A stretch of 64,000 nt of DNA from Thermaerobacillus caldiproteolyticus (GCF_013761245.1 NZ_JACDUT010000004.1:1-64000); one strand, 5' to 3'. Shown: positions 26,213-34,325, counted from the first letter of the stretch. A program made the numbers and translations. The notes: a model not told the origin generated them from the sequence alone.

Positions 26213-26444
26213 CTAAATAACAATAGCTAAAAATTCATAAATAATTGAGATAACGAGAAAAAAGAGCATTCCTTCTGAATGGGTTTTTGGATCATTCGAA
26301 CAATATTTAATTAGTTCCGAAATCGTTTCAGGCTTAGGAAAATCTTTAATCTTGTAAAAACCTTAGAACAATTGCTAATAACAAGGTGATTAAAAAAGTT
26401 AAAAAAGGCTTCAATTCAATAAAATAATCAAGTGCATTACTCAT
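26213..26444 (-). pseudogene. Frameshifted small two-helix membrane protein
   Basis: From the ATG at 26,444 (AAAGGAG upstream) the frame reads SNALDYFIELKPFLTFLITL, then LLAIVLRFLQ and a stop. Another frame continues DFPKPETISELIKYCSNDPK and ends MLFFLVISIIYEFLAIVI. About 76 residues with a membrane helix at each end would be restored by one shift. It precedes the CheY-like gene on the same strand with 16 bases between them. Confidence 0.6.
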
Positions 26445-26624
26445 TGAGGACATCTCCTTTGTGATATATTAAACATTTTTATGTATATATCGACATTATT
26501 TTGTATCGACATTATTTTTTATAATTTGAGTTTTTTCGGAAAATATCCAAAAAATATTTACAAGAATTTTGCCGATTAGTGTGAGTGAAAGTCGAAAAAT
26601 GTAAATACAGAGGGGAGGATTCTT

Positions 26625-26858
26625 ATGAATCAGCTACAACAAGTTTTTACTATTGCATATATGATAAATTTTTACATCAGCGGTCTTCTTAGTTTATATG
26701 GTAATAAAACTGAATGTATCCAAGATCAAGAGCGTGAGGACACTGATTGTACAGAGGTAGCATGGCCATCTCTGTATGATTGGTGTCCTCTTTTGTTTTT
26801 ACTAAAACGAGATAGAGGAATGTGCATGAGGACCATCCAGCAGCAACTTCAAAAATAG
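26625..26858 (+). CDS. Hydrophobic small peptide gene, uncertain
   Basis: An ATG behind GAGGGGAGG opens a frame beginning NQLQQVFTIAYMINFYISGL, a single hydrophobic helix. From about codon 38 the frame runs into a long hairpin, so the real product may be only the hydrophobic part or the tail may be meaningless. The layout (hydrophobic peptide, then strong hairpin) recalls type I toxin mRNAs, but no antitoxin RNA was identified. Confidence 0.4.
   Translation: MNQLQQVFTIAYMINFYISGLLSLYGNKTECIQDQEREDTDCTEVAWPSLYDWCPLLFLLKRDRGMCMRTIQQQLQK
26736..26800 (+). terminator. 21-bp hairpin with T-tract
   Basis: GAGGACAC...ACAGAG and CTCTGT...GTGTCCTC pair over 21 positions, four of them G-U wobbles, around a 13-base loop. 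TTTTGTTTTT follows, so on the plus strand it should terminate strongly. Confidence 0.75.
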
Positions 26859-27020
26859 ATGCAAGAAAACAAGATAATGCACTGGACAGATAAGCATAAA
26901 AAAGAGCAGAAGCAAAAACGCCCGGAAGAACGGTTTACAGAATGCGAATTAAAAGAGTTGATGGGTGTGAATCGGCTGATTTATCGTCGCTCCCAAAGCG
27001 GCGTTTTCCGTCAAAGATAA
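26859..27020 (+). CDS. Small basic phage protein, 53 residues
   Basis: QENKIMHWTDKHKKEQKQKR then ELKELMGVNRLIYRRSQSG, a highly charged small protein typical of late-early prophage genes ahead of ArpU. A decayed paralogue is at 30,473-30,596. Function unknown. Confidence 0.6.
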   Translation: MQENKIMHWTDKHKKEQKQKRPEERFTECELKELMGVNRLIYRRSQSGVFRQR

Positions 27021-27044
27021 TGATTCATTTCGGAGGTTGAGAAA

Positions 27045-27495
27045 ATGGAAAAACAATTAGAATTTATCTTACCGGAAATTGACTGTGAAGTTACAAAAAA
27101 AGCAGTTGAAGCGGCATTAGAAAAGTATCGTATTTTTTTACTTACGTTGCGATTGGATCAGCTGCCAAGAGTTACCCAGCAGTATTCGCTCGTTTCTCCT
27201 TCCAATACAAACAAATTCCATTCCTCAACTGAAGAAATGGCTATAAGAAACGCCGATTATGAGCGGGAACGCAGCGAATATGCGGGTAGCGATGGCAGTG
27301 AATTGTTGAGGTTATTGGGAACGTACGATTCTTATCCGATGCTATATGACGGAAGACGATGTATATGATGACGAAGTTTACAATGAGATGGGAATGAGTG
27401 AAAGCAAGGACTATCGATTGAGAGCAAGTGCTTTGTATAAGCTGGCTTTCATATTGCGGATCGAAGTTTATAAAGAAGAAAAGGCACCTGTGTAG
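27045..27495 (+). pseudogene. Frameshifted ArpU-family phage regulator
   Basis: ArpU-type proteins control late phage transcription. The gene starts EKQLEFILPEIDCEVTKKAV behind GGAGG. Between about 27,305 and 27,330 the frame changes, and the C-terminal domain continues in another frame as TEDDVYDDEVYNEMGMSESK, then LYKLAFILRIEVYKEEK. A terminator (GGCACC/GGTGTC with T6) follows directly. Confidence 0.75.
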
Positions 27496-27508
27496 GTGTC
27501 TTTTTTGT
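27481..27508 (+). terminator. Terminator after the ArpU relic
   Basis: AAGGCACC, TGTGTA, GGTGTCTTTTTT overlapping the stop codon. Confidence 0.85.
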
Positions 27509-27584
27509 TAAATATTAGTATTGATTAAAAGAAAAAAGGATCAGTTTTTGGTCCTTTTATATGTCTACTTCAACAAACGCTAGT

Positions 27585-27780
27585 TCAAATTTTTTAGTTC
27601 TTTTTTGTCAGGCAGTTTCTTATAAATATCAAATAAATCTATTATAGTTTTTTAATAAATTCATCTCCACCAGTTCCATTTATTGCAGTATCAAGCTTCG
27701 CATAAATAATCATTAACAGACTTTTCGCTTCCGACTCATCTAATTGAGTAATCTTCTCTTTTATTTTTTTCAAGTTCTAA
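27585..27780 (-). pseudogene. Remnant of a small helical protein
   Basis: On the minus strand KIKEKITQLDESEAKSLLMI, then YAKLDTAINGTGGDEFIKKL, is followed by two stops. IIDLFDIYKKLPDKKELKNLN continues in another frame. It looks like one small protein broken near its middle. Family not recognised. Confidence 0.45.
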
Positions 27781-27804
27781 CAACAAAAGCTCCTCCCATT
27801 AACA

Positions 27805-27914
27805 AGTATAAGCTCTATCGCGATCCTGTCCCGTTAGCCACCATGCCACATTTCATGGCACCGCAGATGATGAAAGTTAAGATGAAATTGTTCTTCCATA
27901 GGGATGAAACAAGA
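27805..27914 (-). repeat. Dispersed repeat, copy R3, downstream of the isochorismatase gene
   Basis: Read on the minus strand it begins TCTTGTTTCATCCC two bases after the stop codon and matches R1 through CCATGAAATGTGGCATGG and GGCTAACGGG. The central hairpin is TGCCAT-GAAAT-GTGGCA, with base changes relative to R1 that keep pairing. Confidence 0.7.
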
Positions 27915-27916
27915 CT

Positions 27917-28480
27917 TCATTCGATGTCAATGAAATTTTGGGCAAAGAATTGTTCAACACTGATTACTTTTGCGTATATTCCATTCAAAGAAGCTAAAAT
28001 TGCGTTATGCACATATTCAGCAGGAATAGTCTTTTCATTAAATCGAAGACTTTTGGTTGCACAGGCATCATGTATAACAATACATTCAAAGCCAAAATCA
28101 AAAGCAGCTCTTACAGTTGCGTCTATACACATATGAGTCATCATTCCACATATAACCAGACGATTTATTCCTTTATTCCTAAGTTGTTCTAACAGTTTTG
28201 TATCTCTAAAACTGTTCGGGTAATTCTTTTGAATGACTACTTCATTAGGAAATGGTTCTACATTTTTATGTATTTGAACACCTTCAGTATTAGGTAGAAA
28301 GAAGGTAGCATCACTTCTTGTTGATATATGTTGAATATGGAATATGGGCAGAGATTTCTCACGAAAAAAAGAAAGTAATTGTCTAGCCCTTTGACTTGCC
28401 TCAACAGAACCTTCAAGCTCCATTTTTCCATTAGGAAAATAGTCATTCTGAATATCAATGATTATTAAAGCAGTATTCAT
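27917..28480 (-). CDS. Isochorismatase-family cysteine hydrolase
   Basis: This 187-residue hydrolase has the family triad context: Asp in IIIDIQNDYF (about residue 9), Lys in VVIQKNYPNSF and Cys in CGMMTHMCIDATVRAAFDFG. The late CATKSL...HNAILASLNG is also typical. The ATG at 28,480 follows GGAGAGGGAG. It is an intact single gene lying between two copies of the family R repeat, inside the yhbH element. The substrate cannot be told; members include nicotinamidases and isochorismatases. Confidence 0.9.
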   Translation of the reverse strand: MNTALIIIDIQNDYFPNGKMELEGSVEASQRARQLLSFFREKSLPIFHIQHISTRSDATFFLPNTEGVQIHKNVEPFPNEVVIQKNYPNSFRDTKLLEQLRNKGINRLVICGMMTHMCIDATVRAAFDFGFECIVIHDACATKSLRFNEKTIPAEYVHNAILASLNGIYAKVISVEQFFAQNFIDIE

Positions 28481-28564
28481 AAGACTCCCTCTCCAATCTC
28501 CATCAAGAAATTTGAACCTATTTTTTATAATATTACCATAAACCATTGAAAATGAGTTTATTTG

Positions 28565-28654
28565 CATTATCCTGTCCTTTAGTCACCTATACCGCATTCC
28601 GCAGTACCACAGATGACGAAGTTAATTCGTTCTTCCATGGGAGTTGAACAAGAA
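28565..28654 (-). repeat. Dispersed repeat, copy R4, upstream of the isochorismatase gene
   Basis: Minus-strand reading TTCTTGTTCAACTCCCATGGAA...TACTGC-GGAAT-GCGGTA...GACTAAAGGACAGGAT. The hairpin again differs from R1 by compensating changes. Together with R3 it brackets one gene. Confidence 0.7.
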
Positions 28655-28861
28655 AATCAACAACAAGCGATAACAGAGTCTTGGTTTTAAGATGACAGAA
28701 AACTGAAAGAAAAATGACAGAAAGACGACAGAATATTTCTGTTTAGGCGTATTATGATAGTATCGTGGATATTTTATTCGAGCGGGGCGTCACTCCGATC
28801 GGGGGGCGTTTTTTTATTTTAAGCTTTGTTAAATGTGAATACTGATTTTATCACTTTTTTC
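28655..28861. other. Intergenic phage-like sequence without a gene
   Basis: Contains repeated GACAGAAA words and a GC-rich CGGGGCGTCACTCCGATCGG block before a T-tract, at 28,782-28,817. It resembles a prophage leader or late promoter region. No frame is convincing. Confidence 0.4.
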
Positions 28862-28891
28862 TTCTTCAACTGGCAGATTAGTTCAATAGAA
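28862..28891. repeat. Imperfect palindrome, copy S3
   Basis: TTCTTCAACT, 8 bases, AGTTCAATAGAA. It lies 70 bases before the GNAT gene. Confidence 0.5.
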
Positions 28892-28960
28892 ATAATTTAC
28901 AAATATTATCAACTCTAGGTAAATTAAAAATAACAAATAGTTAAAGGAGAGAACAGTGTG

Positions 28961-29500
28961 ATGATTGAACTAAAATATTTTGAGCGTTCAGATTTTAAGC
29001 AACTGATTAATTGGATTGATTCACCAAAATTTTTACTTCAATGGAGAGGGCCTCAATTTGATTACCCGCTGAACGAAAGTCAGCTAGAAAAGTACATTGA
29101 GAATGCGAATAATGATACCTCTGATACTTTGATATATAAAGTAATACATAAAGAAACAGGAAATGTTATTGGTCATATTTCTTTAGGTAAAATTGATAGA
29201 AAAAATAAATCAGCAAGAATAGGTAAGGTTTTAGTTGGAGACAAAAATATAAGAGGTCAGGGTATAGGTCAATTGATGGTAAAAGAAATACTGAGAATAG
29301 CATTTGAAGAACTAAAATTACATAGGGTTAGTCTTGGGGTATTTGACTTCAATAAATCTGCGATTGCGTGTTATGAAAAGGTTGGTTTTAAAAAAGAGGG
29401 ATTACTCAGAGATTGCAGAAGGATAGGAAATGAATATTGGAGCTTATGGGAGATGAGTATTTTAGAAAATGAATGGTTTGATAAAAAAATCAACTCTTGA
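28961..29500 (+). CDS. GNAT acetyltransferase (RimJ/RimL type)
   Basis: About 179 residues of the Acetyltransf_3 family, which transfer acetyl from acetyl-CoA to an amine. Features are LKYFERSDFKQLINWIDSPK, the motif A loop VGDKNIRGQGIGQLMVKE and FNKSAIACYEKVGFKKEGLLRD. It starts at ATG 28,961 (or GTG 28,958) behind AAAGGAGAG. It looks intact. Family S palindromes lie on both sides (28,862 and 29,517), so it appears as a single-gene insertion in the element. The substrate is unknown. Confidence 0.9.
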   Translation: MIELKYFERSDFKQLINWIDSPKFLLQWRGPQFDYPLNESQLEKYIENANNDTSDTLIYKVIHKETGNVIGHISLGKIDRKNKSARIGKVLVGDKNIRGQGIGQLMVKEILRIAFEELKLHRVSLGVFDFNKSAIACYEKVGFKKEGLLRDCRRIGNEYWSLWEMSILENEWFDKKINS

Positions 29501-29516
29501 TACACATATCTTTAAG

Positions 29517-29545
29517 TGAGCTAACGAGTATGATAGTTGAATAAG
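29517..29545. repeat. Palindrome half, copy S4
   Basis: AGCTAACGAGTATGATAGTTGAATAAG, read as two parts around a short spacer, follows the GNAT stop; the right arm TAGTTGAATAAG fits the family, the left arm is worn. Confidence 0.4.
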
Positions 29546-29563
29546 ACATATAAAATACACGGG

Positions 29564-29588
29564 AACGTCTGTCTAAATGACAGGCGTT
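29564..29588. terminator. Hairpin AACGTCTGTC/GACAGGCGTT, first copy
   Basis: A stem-loop with the same sequence and flanks as the one at 30,428-30,456 (both are followed by TTTTGCTCTG or TTGCTCTG). Probably phage-derived terminators duplicated in the element. Confidence 0.6.
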
Positions 29589-29589
29589 T

Positions 29590-29670
29590 GTATTTTGCTC
29601 TGTTAAATTTCACGTTGATTTTTAGACCACAGAACAAAGCAAAGACCGAAATGAATCGGTCTTTTTTGTG
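29590..29670 (+). repeat. Repeat pair with 37,453-37,530, ending in a terminator
   Basis: Both copies share CTGTTAAATT....GTTGA.TTTTAGACCACA and then a GACCGA/TCGGTC hairpin with T-tract (intact here at 29,640-29,667, worn in the other copy). Confidence 0.6.
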
Positions 29671-29723
29671 AGTCTTATCAACTATCGCAACCAGTTAGTT
29701 ACCCTCAATTAATTTTTTATTGA

Positions 29724-30226
29724 TTACATTTTAGGAGCTTCCATACCTATCTGAGCCCATTCCTCTTTGGATGGGCCATAAAGACCAGGAACAATTAAAC
29801 CTGCTTGGCGCATAAGAACAGTCATTTGCCCTCGATGATGAATTTGATGTTGAATCAGGAATAAAAGAATAAGACCATTTGACATTTTCTTCCAAAAAAG
29901 TCTTGTTCTTCTTTAAGACTATCGTCGGTCCATTGAGTTTTCACTGCCTCAACAAAAGCATTACTTGCTTGTTGATAACTGTCAGATATGAACTTTGACG
30001 AAGAAGGAACAGGATAATCTTCAGCAGGGGCGTTAAAAGACAGACCTGTTCGAGACGCTATAATGTTAATTGCTGTTACTGTATGCCAAGCAATTCGTCC
30101 TAATGTCCAATTTTGAGGCGTTACTTCTTGTGATAGTGATTCATCTGTAAGCTGATTAAGTATTTTTTGAGTGGCGTCTGCTTCAAATTCCCATAATTTA
30201 AAGAAATCATCTAAGGTTTGAAACAT
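29724..30226 (-). pseudogene. Frameshifted DinB-family protein
   Basis: DinB/DUF664-type four-helix metal-binding protein. From ATG 30,226 (AGGAGG upstream): NMFQTLDDFFKLWEFEADAT, TPQNWTLGRIAWHTVTAINI (first metal His) and DFFGRK. Near 29,880 the frame shifts and continues as LLFLIQHQIHHRGQMTVLMR, QAGLIVPGLYGPSKEEW to a stop. One indel breaks an otherwise complete gene of about 165 residues. Confidence 0.8.
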
Positions 30227-30427
30227 ATTCATCCTCCTAACTTTATCAATATTTATAAGAGTTTCCTGCACACATAACCAATATATTCCTTTTTAGAGTC
30301 ATTCATTCAGATAAAAAGGCATACTCTTTTCGTATCGTCATATTATTGAGTAATTATTTTAATACTAGCTCCTTATTGGACTACTCCCGAAATAGTGAAA
30401 ATGATGCGCTGGAGGAAATTTAAATAG

Positions 30428-30456
30428 AAACGTCTGTCCATGTGACAGGCGTTTTT
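30428..30456 (+). terminator. Hairpin AACGTCTGTC/GACAGGCGTT, second copy
   Basis: Stem of about 10 bp followed by TTTTTATG. Near-identical to 29,564-29,588. Confidence 0.65.
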
Positions 30457-30472
30457 ATGTTGCTCTGGAGTG

Positions 30473-30596
30473 ATGAACGTGAAAAAGCAGAAGAAAAAAC
30501 GAAAAGAGAAATTGAGACGTCGGGAACTGCTTGACTTGGATGGGAGTGAATCGTCCGACGCACAAAAGAGTGCATGGGGCGATTAGGAGTAAATGA
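30473..30596 (+). pseudogene. Decayed copy of the small basic phage protein
   Basis: NVKKQKKKRKEKLRRRELLD then, in a shifted frame, WMGVNRPTHKRVHGAIRSK. This is the same protein type as 26,859-27,020. Confidence 0.5.
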
Positions 30597-30744
30597 CATT
30601 TAAAACTTCCTTGATTTATCAAGCTTTAAAACTTTGGTGCGCCATTACATATCACAAGTCGCATGTGCTGGAACAACTACATACAAATTCGAGATGAAAT
30701 CATACAGCAAGCATTAGACGACTTACTATTAGGAGGTATGTAAG
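30597..30744 (+). pseudogene. 3' remnant of a phage tail gene
   Basis: A frame ending NYIQIRDEIIQQALDDLLLGGM, stop, immediately precedes the XkdX-like gene, as tail proteins do in siphophages. Its upstream part is gone. Confidence 0.4.
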
Positions 30745-30843
30745 ATGGCTGTTTATCTCGCTCAACGAACCCTAGATGGTGCATACACGTATGAATACGT
30801 CATTTCCAAGCGTCCAGATCTCAAAACAGAGATAGATTCTTAA
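30745..30843 (+). CDS. XkdX-like small phage tail-region protein, shortened
   Basis: AVYLAQRTLDGAYTYEYVIS KRPDLKTEIDS, 32 residues behind AGGAGG. XkdX-type proteins have this pattern and about 45 residues, so this one may be cut short. Confidence 0.5.
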   Translation: MAVYLAQRTLDGAYTYEYVISKRPDLKTEIDS

Positions 30844-30884
30844 AGACCAAGAGAATTTAATAACGCAGTAGGAAGATATCGTGA

Positions 30885-30925
30885 AGTAATACTTGTTCAA
30901 TTATGGGGGGGAGATTAGTCGAAGA
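30885..30925. repeat. Imperfect palindrome, copy S5
   Basis: TTGTTCAATTAT, a G-rich spacer, then ATTAGTCGAAGAA, 65 bases before the DHFR gene. Confidence 0.45.
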
Positions 30926-30988
30926 AGGAATTTCATTAGGAATGCGAAATTTACATGGTAATACAGTTAAAAAAGGGTTGTGTTATAT

Positions 30989-31477
30989 ATGAATATCTCT
31001 TTAATTGTTGCAATGGATAAAAATAGAGTAATTGACAAGGACAATGACATTCCGTGGCGATTACCAAAAGATTGGCAGTATGTTAAGAAAACTACAATGG
31101 GACATCCGATCATAGTAGGTAGAAAGAACTTTGAATCAATTGGAAGGGTGCTACCCGGACGAAAAAATATTGTTTTAACGAGAGATACGGATTTTACCTT
31201 TGAAGGTTGTGAAATTGCTCATTCAATCGAAGATGTTTTTGAGTTATGTAAAAATGAAAAAGAGATTTTCATTTTTGGAGGAGAACAAATATATAAATTG
31301 TTCCTTCTATACGTTAACAAAATGTATATTACAAGAATTCATCACGAATTCGAAGGAGATGCCTTTTTTCCAGAAGCTAATTTTGATGAATGGAAGGAAG
31401 TATCTGTTGAGAAAGGGATAACCAATGACAAAAATCCTTATATTTACTATTTCCATGTTTATGAAAGAAAAGCCTGA
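30989..31477 (+). CDS. dfrA: Dihydrofolate reductase
   Basis: DHFR reduces dihydrofolate to tetrahydrofolate with NADPH. The 162-residue protein has SLIVAMDKNRVIDKDNDIPW RLPKD (substrate-site Asp in place), GHPIIVGRKNFESIG, LPGRKNIVLTRD, EIFIFGGEQIYKLF and FEGDAFFPE. ATG at 30,989 behind AAAGGG. It is an accessory copy inside a mobile element, flanked by family S palindromes, not in a thyA operon. An altered inhibitor sensitivity is possible but not visible from sequence. Confidence 0.93.
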   Translation: MNISLIVAMDKNRVIDKDNDIPWRLPKDWQYVKKTTMGHPIIVGRKNFESIGRVLPGRKNIVLTRDTDFTFEGCEIAHSIEDVFELCKNEKEIFIFGGEQIYKLFLLYVNKMYITRIHHEFEGDAFFPEANFDEWKEVSVEKGITNDKNPYIYYFHVYERKA

Positions 31478-31500
31478 ATATCAATAAAACTAACTGGGGC
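31471..31500. repeat. Imperfect palindrome, copy S6
   Basis: AACTAACTGGGGCGTTAATCG at the stop of the DHFR gene, with CAATAAA before and AAGGAC after. Confidence 0.4.
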
Positions 31501-31587
31501 GTTAATCGAAGGACAAAGGTCAACATTTGTAAAGATGTTGACTTTTTGATTTCACAGTAGGAACAAAATGTTCAATAATAAAACACA

Positions 31588-31620
31588 GTTTTTATTAAAC
31601 TAACCGAGTAGGTTACTCAA
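31588..31620. repeat. Imperfect palindrome, copy S7
   Basis: TTATTAAACTAACCGAGTAG followed by GTTACTCAAAGA, about 100 bases before the AraC-GyrI gene. Confidence 0.4.
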
Positions 31621-31720
31621 AGATGCACATGATCATGTACGCACCCTACATAATTGTGCACAAAATGTCGGGTGGACACATTCAGCTCCTGTTATTCTTT
31701 TAATTAAGGGAGGTCATATA

Positions 31721-32593
31721 ATGGATTTGCTTAAGAACATGAACAGAGCAATACAATATATTGAAGAAAACCTTACTCATGATATTGATTTTAAAGAGGT
31801 GGCAAGGATCGCTTGCTGCTCCGAATATCATTTTAAAAGGATGTTTTCTTTTCTTGCAGGTATTACACTATCAGAATATATCCGCCGCAGACGCCTTACT
31901 CTTGCAGCATTTGAGCTTAAAGATAGCAACATAAAGGTCATTGACATTGCGATGAAATACGGGTACAACTCACCAGATTCTTTTGCAAGAGCTTTTCAAA
32001 ACTTGCATGGTATAACACCGTCAGAAGCCAGAAATAATGGCCATTCACTTAAAGCCTATCCACGAATGACCTTCCAGTTATCAATTAAAGGAGGAAATGA
32101 AATGAACTATCGAATTGTAGAAAAAGAGGCATTTCGCATTGTTGGTATTAAGAAAAGAGTTCCTATCATTTTCAAAGGAGTTAATCCGGAAATTGACTCT
32201 ATGTGGAAAAGCTTAGATGATGAAAAGATCAATAAACTTAAAAAACTTTCTAATGTCGAGCCTTTAGGACTGATTCAAGCATCCACGAACTTTTCTGAAG
32301 GCAGAATGGAGGAAAAAGGGGAGCTTGATCACTATATTGGCGTGGCAACTACTAAGGAGTGCCCAGATGAACTAACACACCTTGAAGTTCCTGCCTCAAC
32401 ATGGGCTGTATTCGAAGCAATCGGACCATTTCCTGATACACTGCAGGATGTATGGGGACGTATTTATTCTGAATGGTTTCCAACCTCAAACTATGAACAA
32501 ATAGAAGGTCCAGAAATCTTATCGATAGGAAGCAAAGATTTAACTTCACCAACTGTAAAATGTGAAATTTGGATTCCAGTTCTGAAAAAGTAA
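31721..32593 (+). CDS. AraC-type regulator with GyrI-like effector-binding domain
   Basis: 290 residues: two N-terminal AraC helix-turn-helix motifs ([20 protein letters not shown] and [20 protein letters not shown]) and a C-terminal GyrI-like domain (about 128-290, [20 protein letters not shown] ... GPEILSIG). Proteins of this build (Rob/TipA/BltR-like) bind small hydrophobic compounds and control multidrug efflux. The ATG follows AAGGGAGG. It is a single gene with no visible target nearby, followed by a terminator. It looks intact. Confidence 0.9.
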   Translation: MDLLKNMNRAIQYIEENLTHDIDFKEVARIACCSEYHFKRMFSFLAGITLSEYIRRRRLTLAAFELKDSNIKVIDIAMKYGYNSPDSFARAFQNLHGITPSEARNNGHSLKAYPRMTFQLSIKGGNEMNYRIVEKEAFRIVGIKKRVPIIFKGVNPEIDSMWKSLDDEKINKLKKLSNVEPLGLIQASTNFSEGRMEEKGELDHYIGVATTKECPDELTHLEVPASTWAVFEAIGPFPDTLQDVWGRIYSEWFPTSNYEQIEGPEILSIGSKDLTSPTVKCEIWIPVLKK

Positions 32594-32698
32594 AAAAGGC
32601 ATTAGATATATCTGTTAGGCTGTTTTGTAAGACATTCCTAATAATAGTGTACTTGTTAATTATTAAGTGATTAAGTGCTATAGTTTAATAAAACATAT

Positions 32699-32727
32699 GA
32701 AGTCAGCAGTAAACAGCTGGCTTTTTT
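32699..32727 (+). terminator. Terminator after the AraC-GyrI gene
   Basis: GTCAGC, 8 bases, GCTGGC, then six T. Confidence 0.7.
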
Positions 32728-32797
32728 GTTGCAGTTGGACGATAATGCAACACATCAACGATTTAATAACGGTGTTTTTTTATTAGGTGGTGAAAAA

Positions 32798-33071
32798 ATG
32801 AAACCAATTCGCCGACACTTGGTCTTCTTGCTGACATCGACAGCTACGAATCACTTCTTTTTACTCGATGATGGCACGAAGTAGGAGAATTTGAACTGCG
32901 CATCAATCGGCATACGGAATTGTTGCAACGCGGTAACCTCATTTTGCTTGGTGCAAGCAGGAACAAGGTTGGTATCATTCGTCATCGTGAAATTGAGCTT
33001 GATGAAAACAGTAAGAAAACAGAAAACTGGCTCGTGAAAGGCATTGCGCTGAAAGGAGTCGTGGCGCAACG
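32798..33071 (+). pseudogene. Remnant of a Gp37-like siphophage tail protein
   Basis: KPIRRH, then in shifted frames LADIDSYESLLFTRRWHEVG and EFELRINRHTELLQRGNLIL, then GIIRHREIELDENSKKTENW LVKGIALKG. This is the N-terminal part of ReqiPepy6 Gp37-like proteins. It runs directly into the glucosaminidase sequence, showing a deletion that removed the intervening genes. Confidence 0.6.
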
Positions 33072-33674
33072 GATTCAAGAAAAGTCCAGAATTCTTGCTT
33101 CTCTTGTGATTGCACAAGCGTGCCTTGAATCGAACTTTGGACAAAGAGGACTAGCTCAAAATGGGAAAAATCTCTTTGGTGTGAAGGGTGCATATAACGG
33201 TCAATCGATAACAAAATGTCAACGACCGAATATAAAGATGGAAAGCCGATCAAAGTGAACGCGGCATTCAGAAAATATCCAAGCTGGTATGAATCTCTCT
33301 GCGACCTCGCTGGACTTTACAAAAACGGAGTCTCTTGGGATCGGAATAAATACAAGGCAGTGATTGGAGAAACAAACTACGTTCTTGCTATTCAGGAGTG
33401 TGGATATTGTACTGATCCGAATTATGCTACAAAGCTAATTAATATCACCGAAAAGTACGGGCTGCATAAATACGATAAAGTCGGAAATAAGAAGCCAGTG
33501 AAAGTGCAAGCTGTGTCCAAAAAAGAAGAACCTCAAATTTACATCGTGAAAAAAGGCGACACACTCACCGCAATTGCGAAAAAGTATAATACAACGGTGC
33601 AAAATTTGGTGAAGCTGAACAAAATTAAAAATCCCGACTTGATTCTTGTCGGACAAAAATTGCGTTTAAAATAG
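33072..33674 (+). pseudogene. Frameshifted phage glucosaminidase with LysM domain
   Basis: The lysin part begins without its own start at RIQEKSRILASLVIAQACLE (catalytic Glu in ACLES), continues [13 protein letters not shown], then shifts frame near 33,215 (two extra A) to [20 protein letters not shown] and [15 protein letters not shown]. It ends in a LysM domain, [20 protein letters not shown] to [10 protein letters not shown]. Peptidoglycan hydrolysis by this copy is unlikely. A CCCTGCC/GGCAGGG hairpin follows at about 33,677. Confidence 0.75.
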
Positions 33675-33961
33675 CACCCCTGCCGTTTGGCAGGGATTTA
33701 GCTTGGCTCCAAAATTGACAAGCTGGGCTCGATCTAAACTAGATCTGATCTCTTTTAATGTAATATACCACTTTACATAAATTAGGGACTATTAGAAATG
33801 CAATGAAATAGTATCTATATCTATTAGATAAATGTGGAACTTTCTTATCAGTTGATGAATTTATCCAAGCTAACTCTTTTTAAGAACATACATTAAAAGT
33901 AGGGATCGCAATTAGCTATCCCCCCAATACTCAATAGAATATTATAAGGAGGGGAAACATT

Positions 33962-34105
33962 ATGTGTTGGGGATATGGAGGATATGGCGGTGCAGGATAT
34001 GGATATGGTGGCTACGGCGGCTACGGTGGCTTCAATTTTGCGTTGATTGTTGTATTGTTCATTTTATTAATTATTGTAGGAACTTCTATTTGGAGCTGGA
34101 GCTAA
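33962..34105 (+). CDS. YjcZ-family sporulation peptide
   Basis: A 47-residue peptide with a Gly/Tyr-rich head (CWGYGGYGGAGYGYGGYGGY) and a hydrophobic tail (FALIVVLFILLIIVGTSIW). This is the build of YjcZ-type sporulation proteins. AAGGAGGGG precedes the ATG. Three such genes lie in the yhbH element. Confidence 0.85.
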   Translation: MCWGYGGYGGAGYGYGGYGGYGGFNFALIVVLFILLIIVGTSIWSWS

Positions 34106-34166
34106 CTAATAAGCCTAACGTTCTTATAAAAAACAGACTGCTTACCATAAATAGGAGGTGCTAGAT

Positions 34167-34250
34167 ATGAGTGCTTTTGCCTTAATTGTTGTCTTATTCG
34201 TCTTACTTATCATTGTAGGATGTTCTTGTACAGGTCTAGGCGGTTATTAA
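34167..34250 (+). CDS. Short YjcZ-family peptide
   Basis: 27 residues, SAFALIVVLFVLLIIVGCSC then TGLGGY, behind AGGAGG. It is the hydrophobic core of the YjcZ family without the glycine-rich head, 60 bases after the first copy and likely co-transcribed. Confidence 0.8.
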   Translation: MSAFALIVVLFVLLIIVGCSCTGLGGY

Positions 34251-34325
34251 TTCCCCACAAGGTGACATTAACCTCTCTTAATTTCCTCATTTAATCGGAA
34301 TAGGTGGTTTCGTTTATTGAAAAAG

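Noticed and set aside
28782-28817. GC-rich block before a T-tract as a terminator
   Set aside because: The two G-rich halves are direct, not inverted, so only a 4-5 bp stem forms; left as phage-like sequence.
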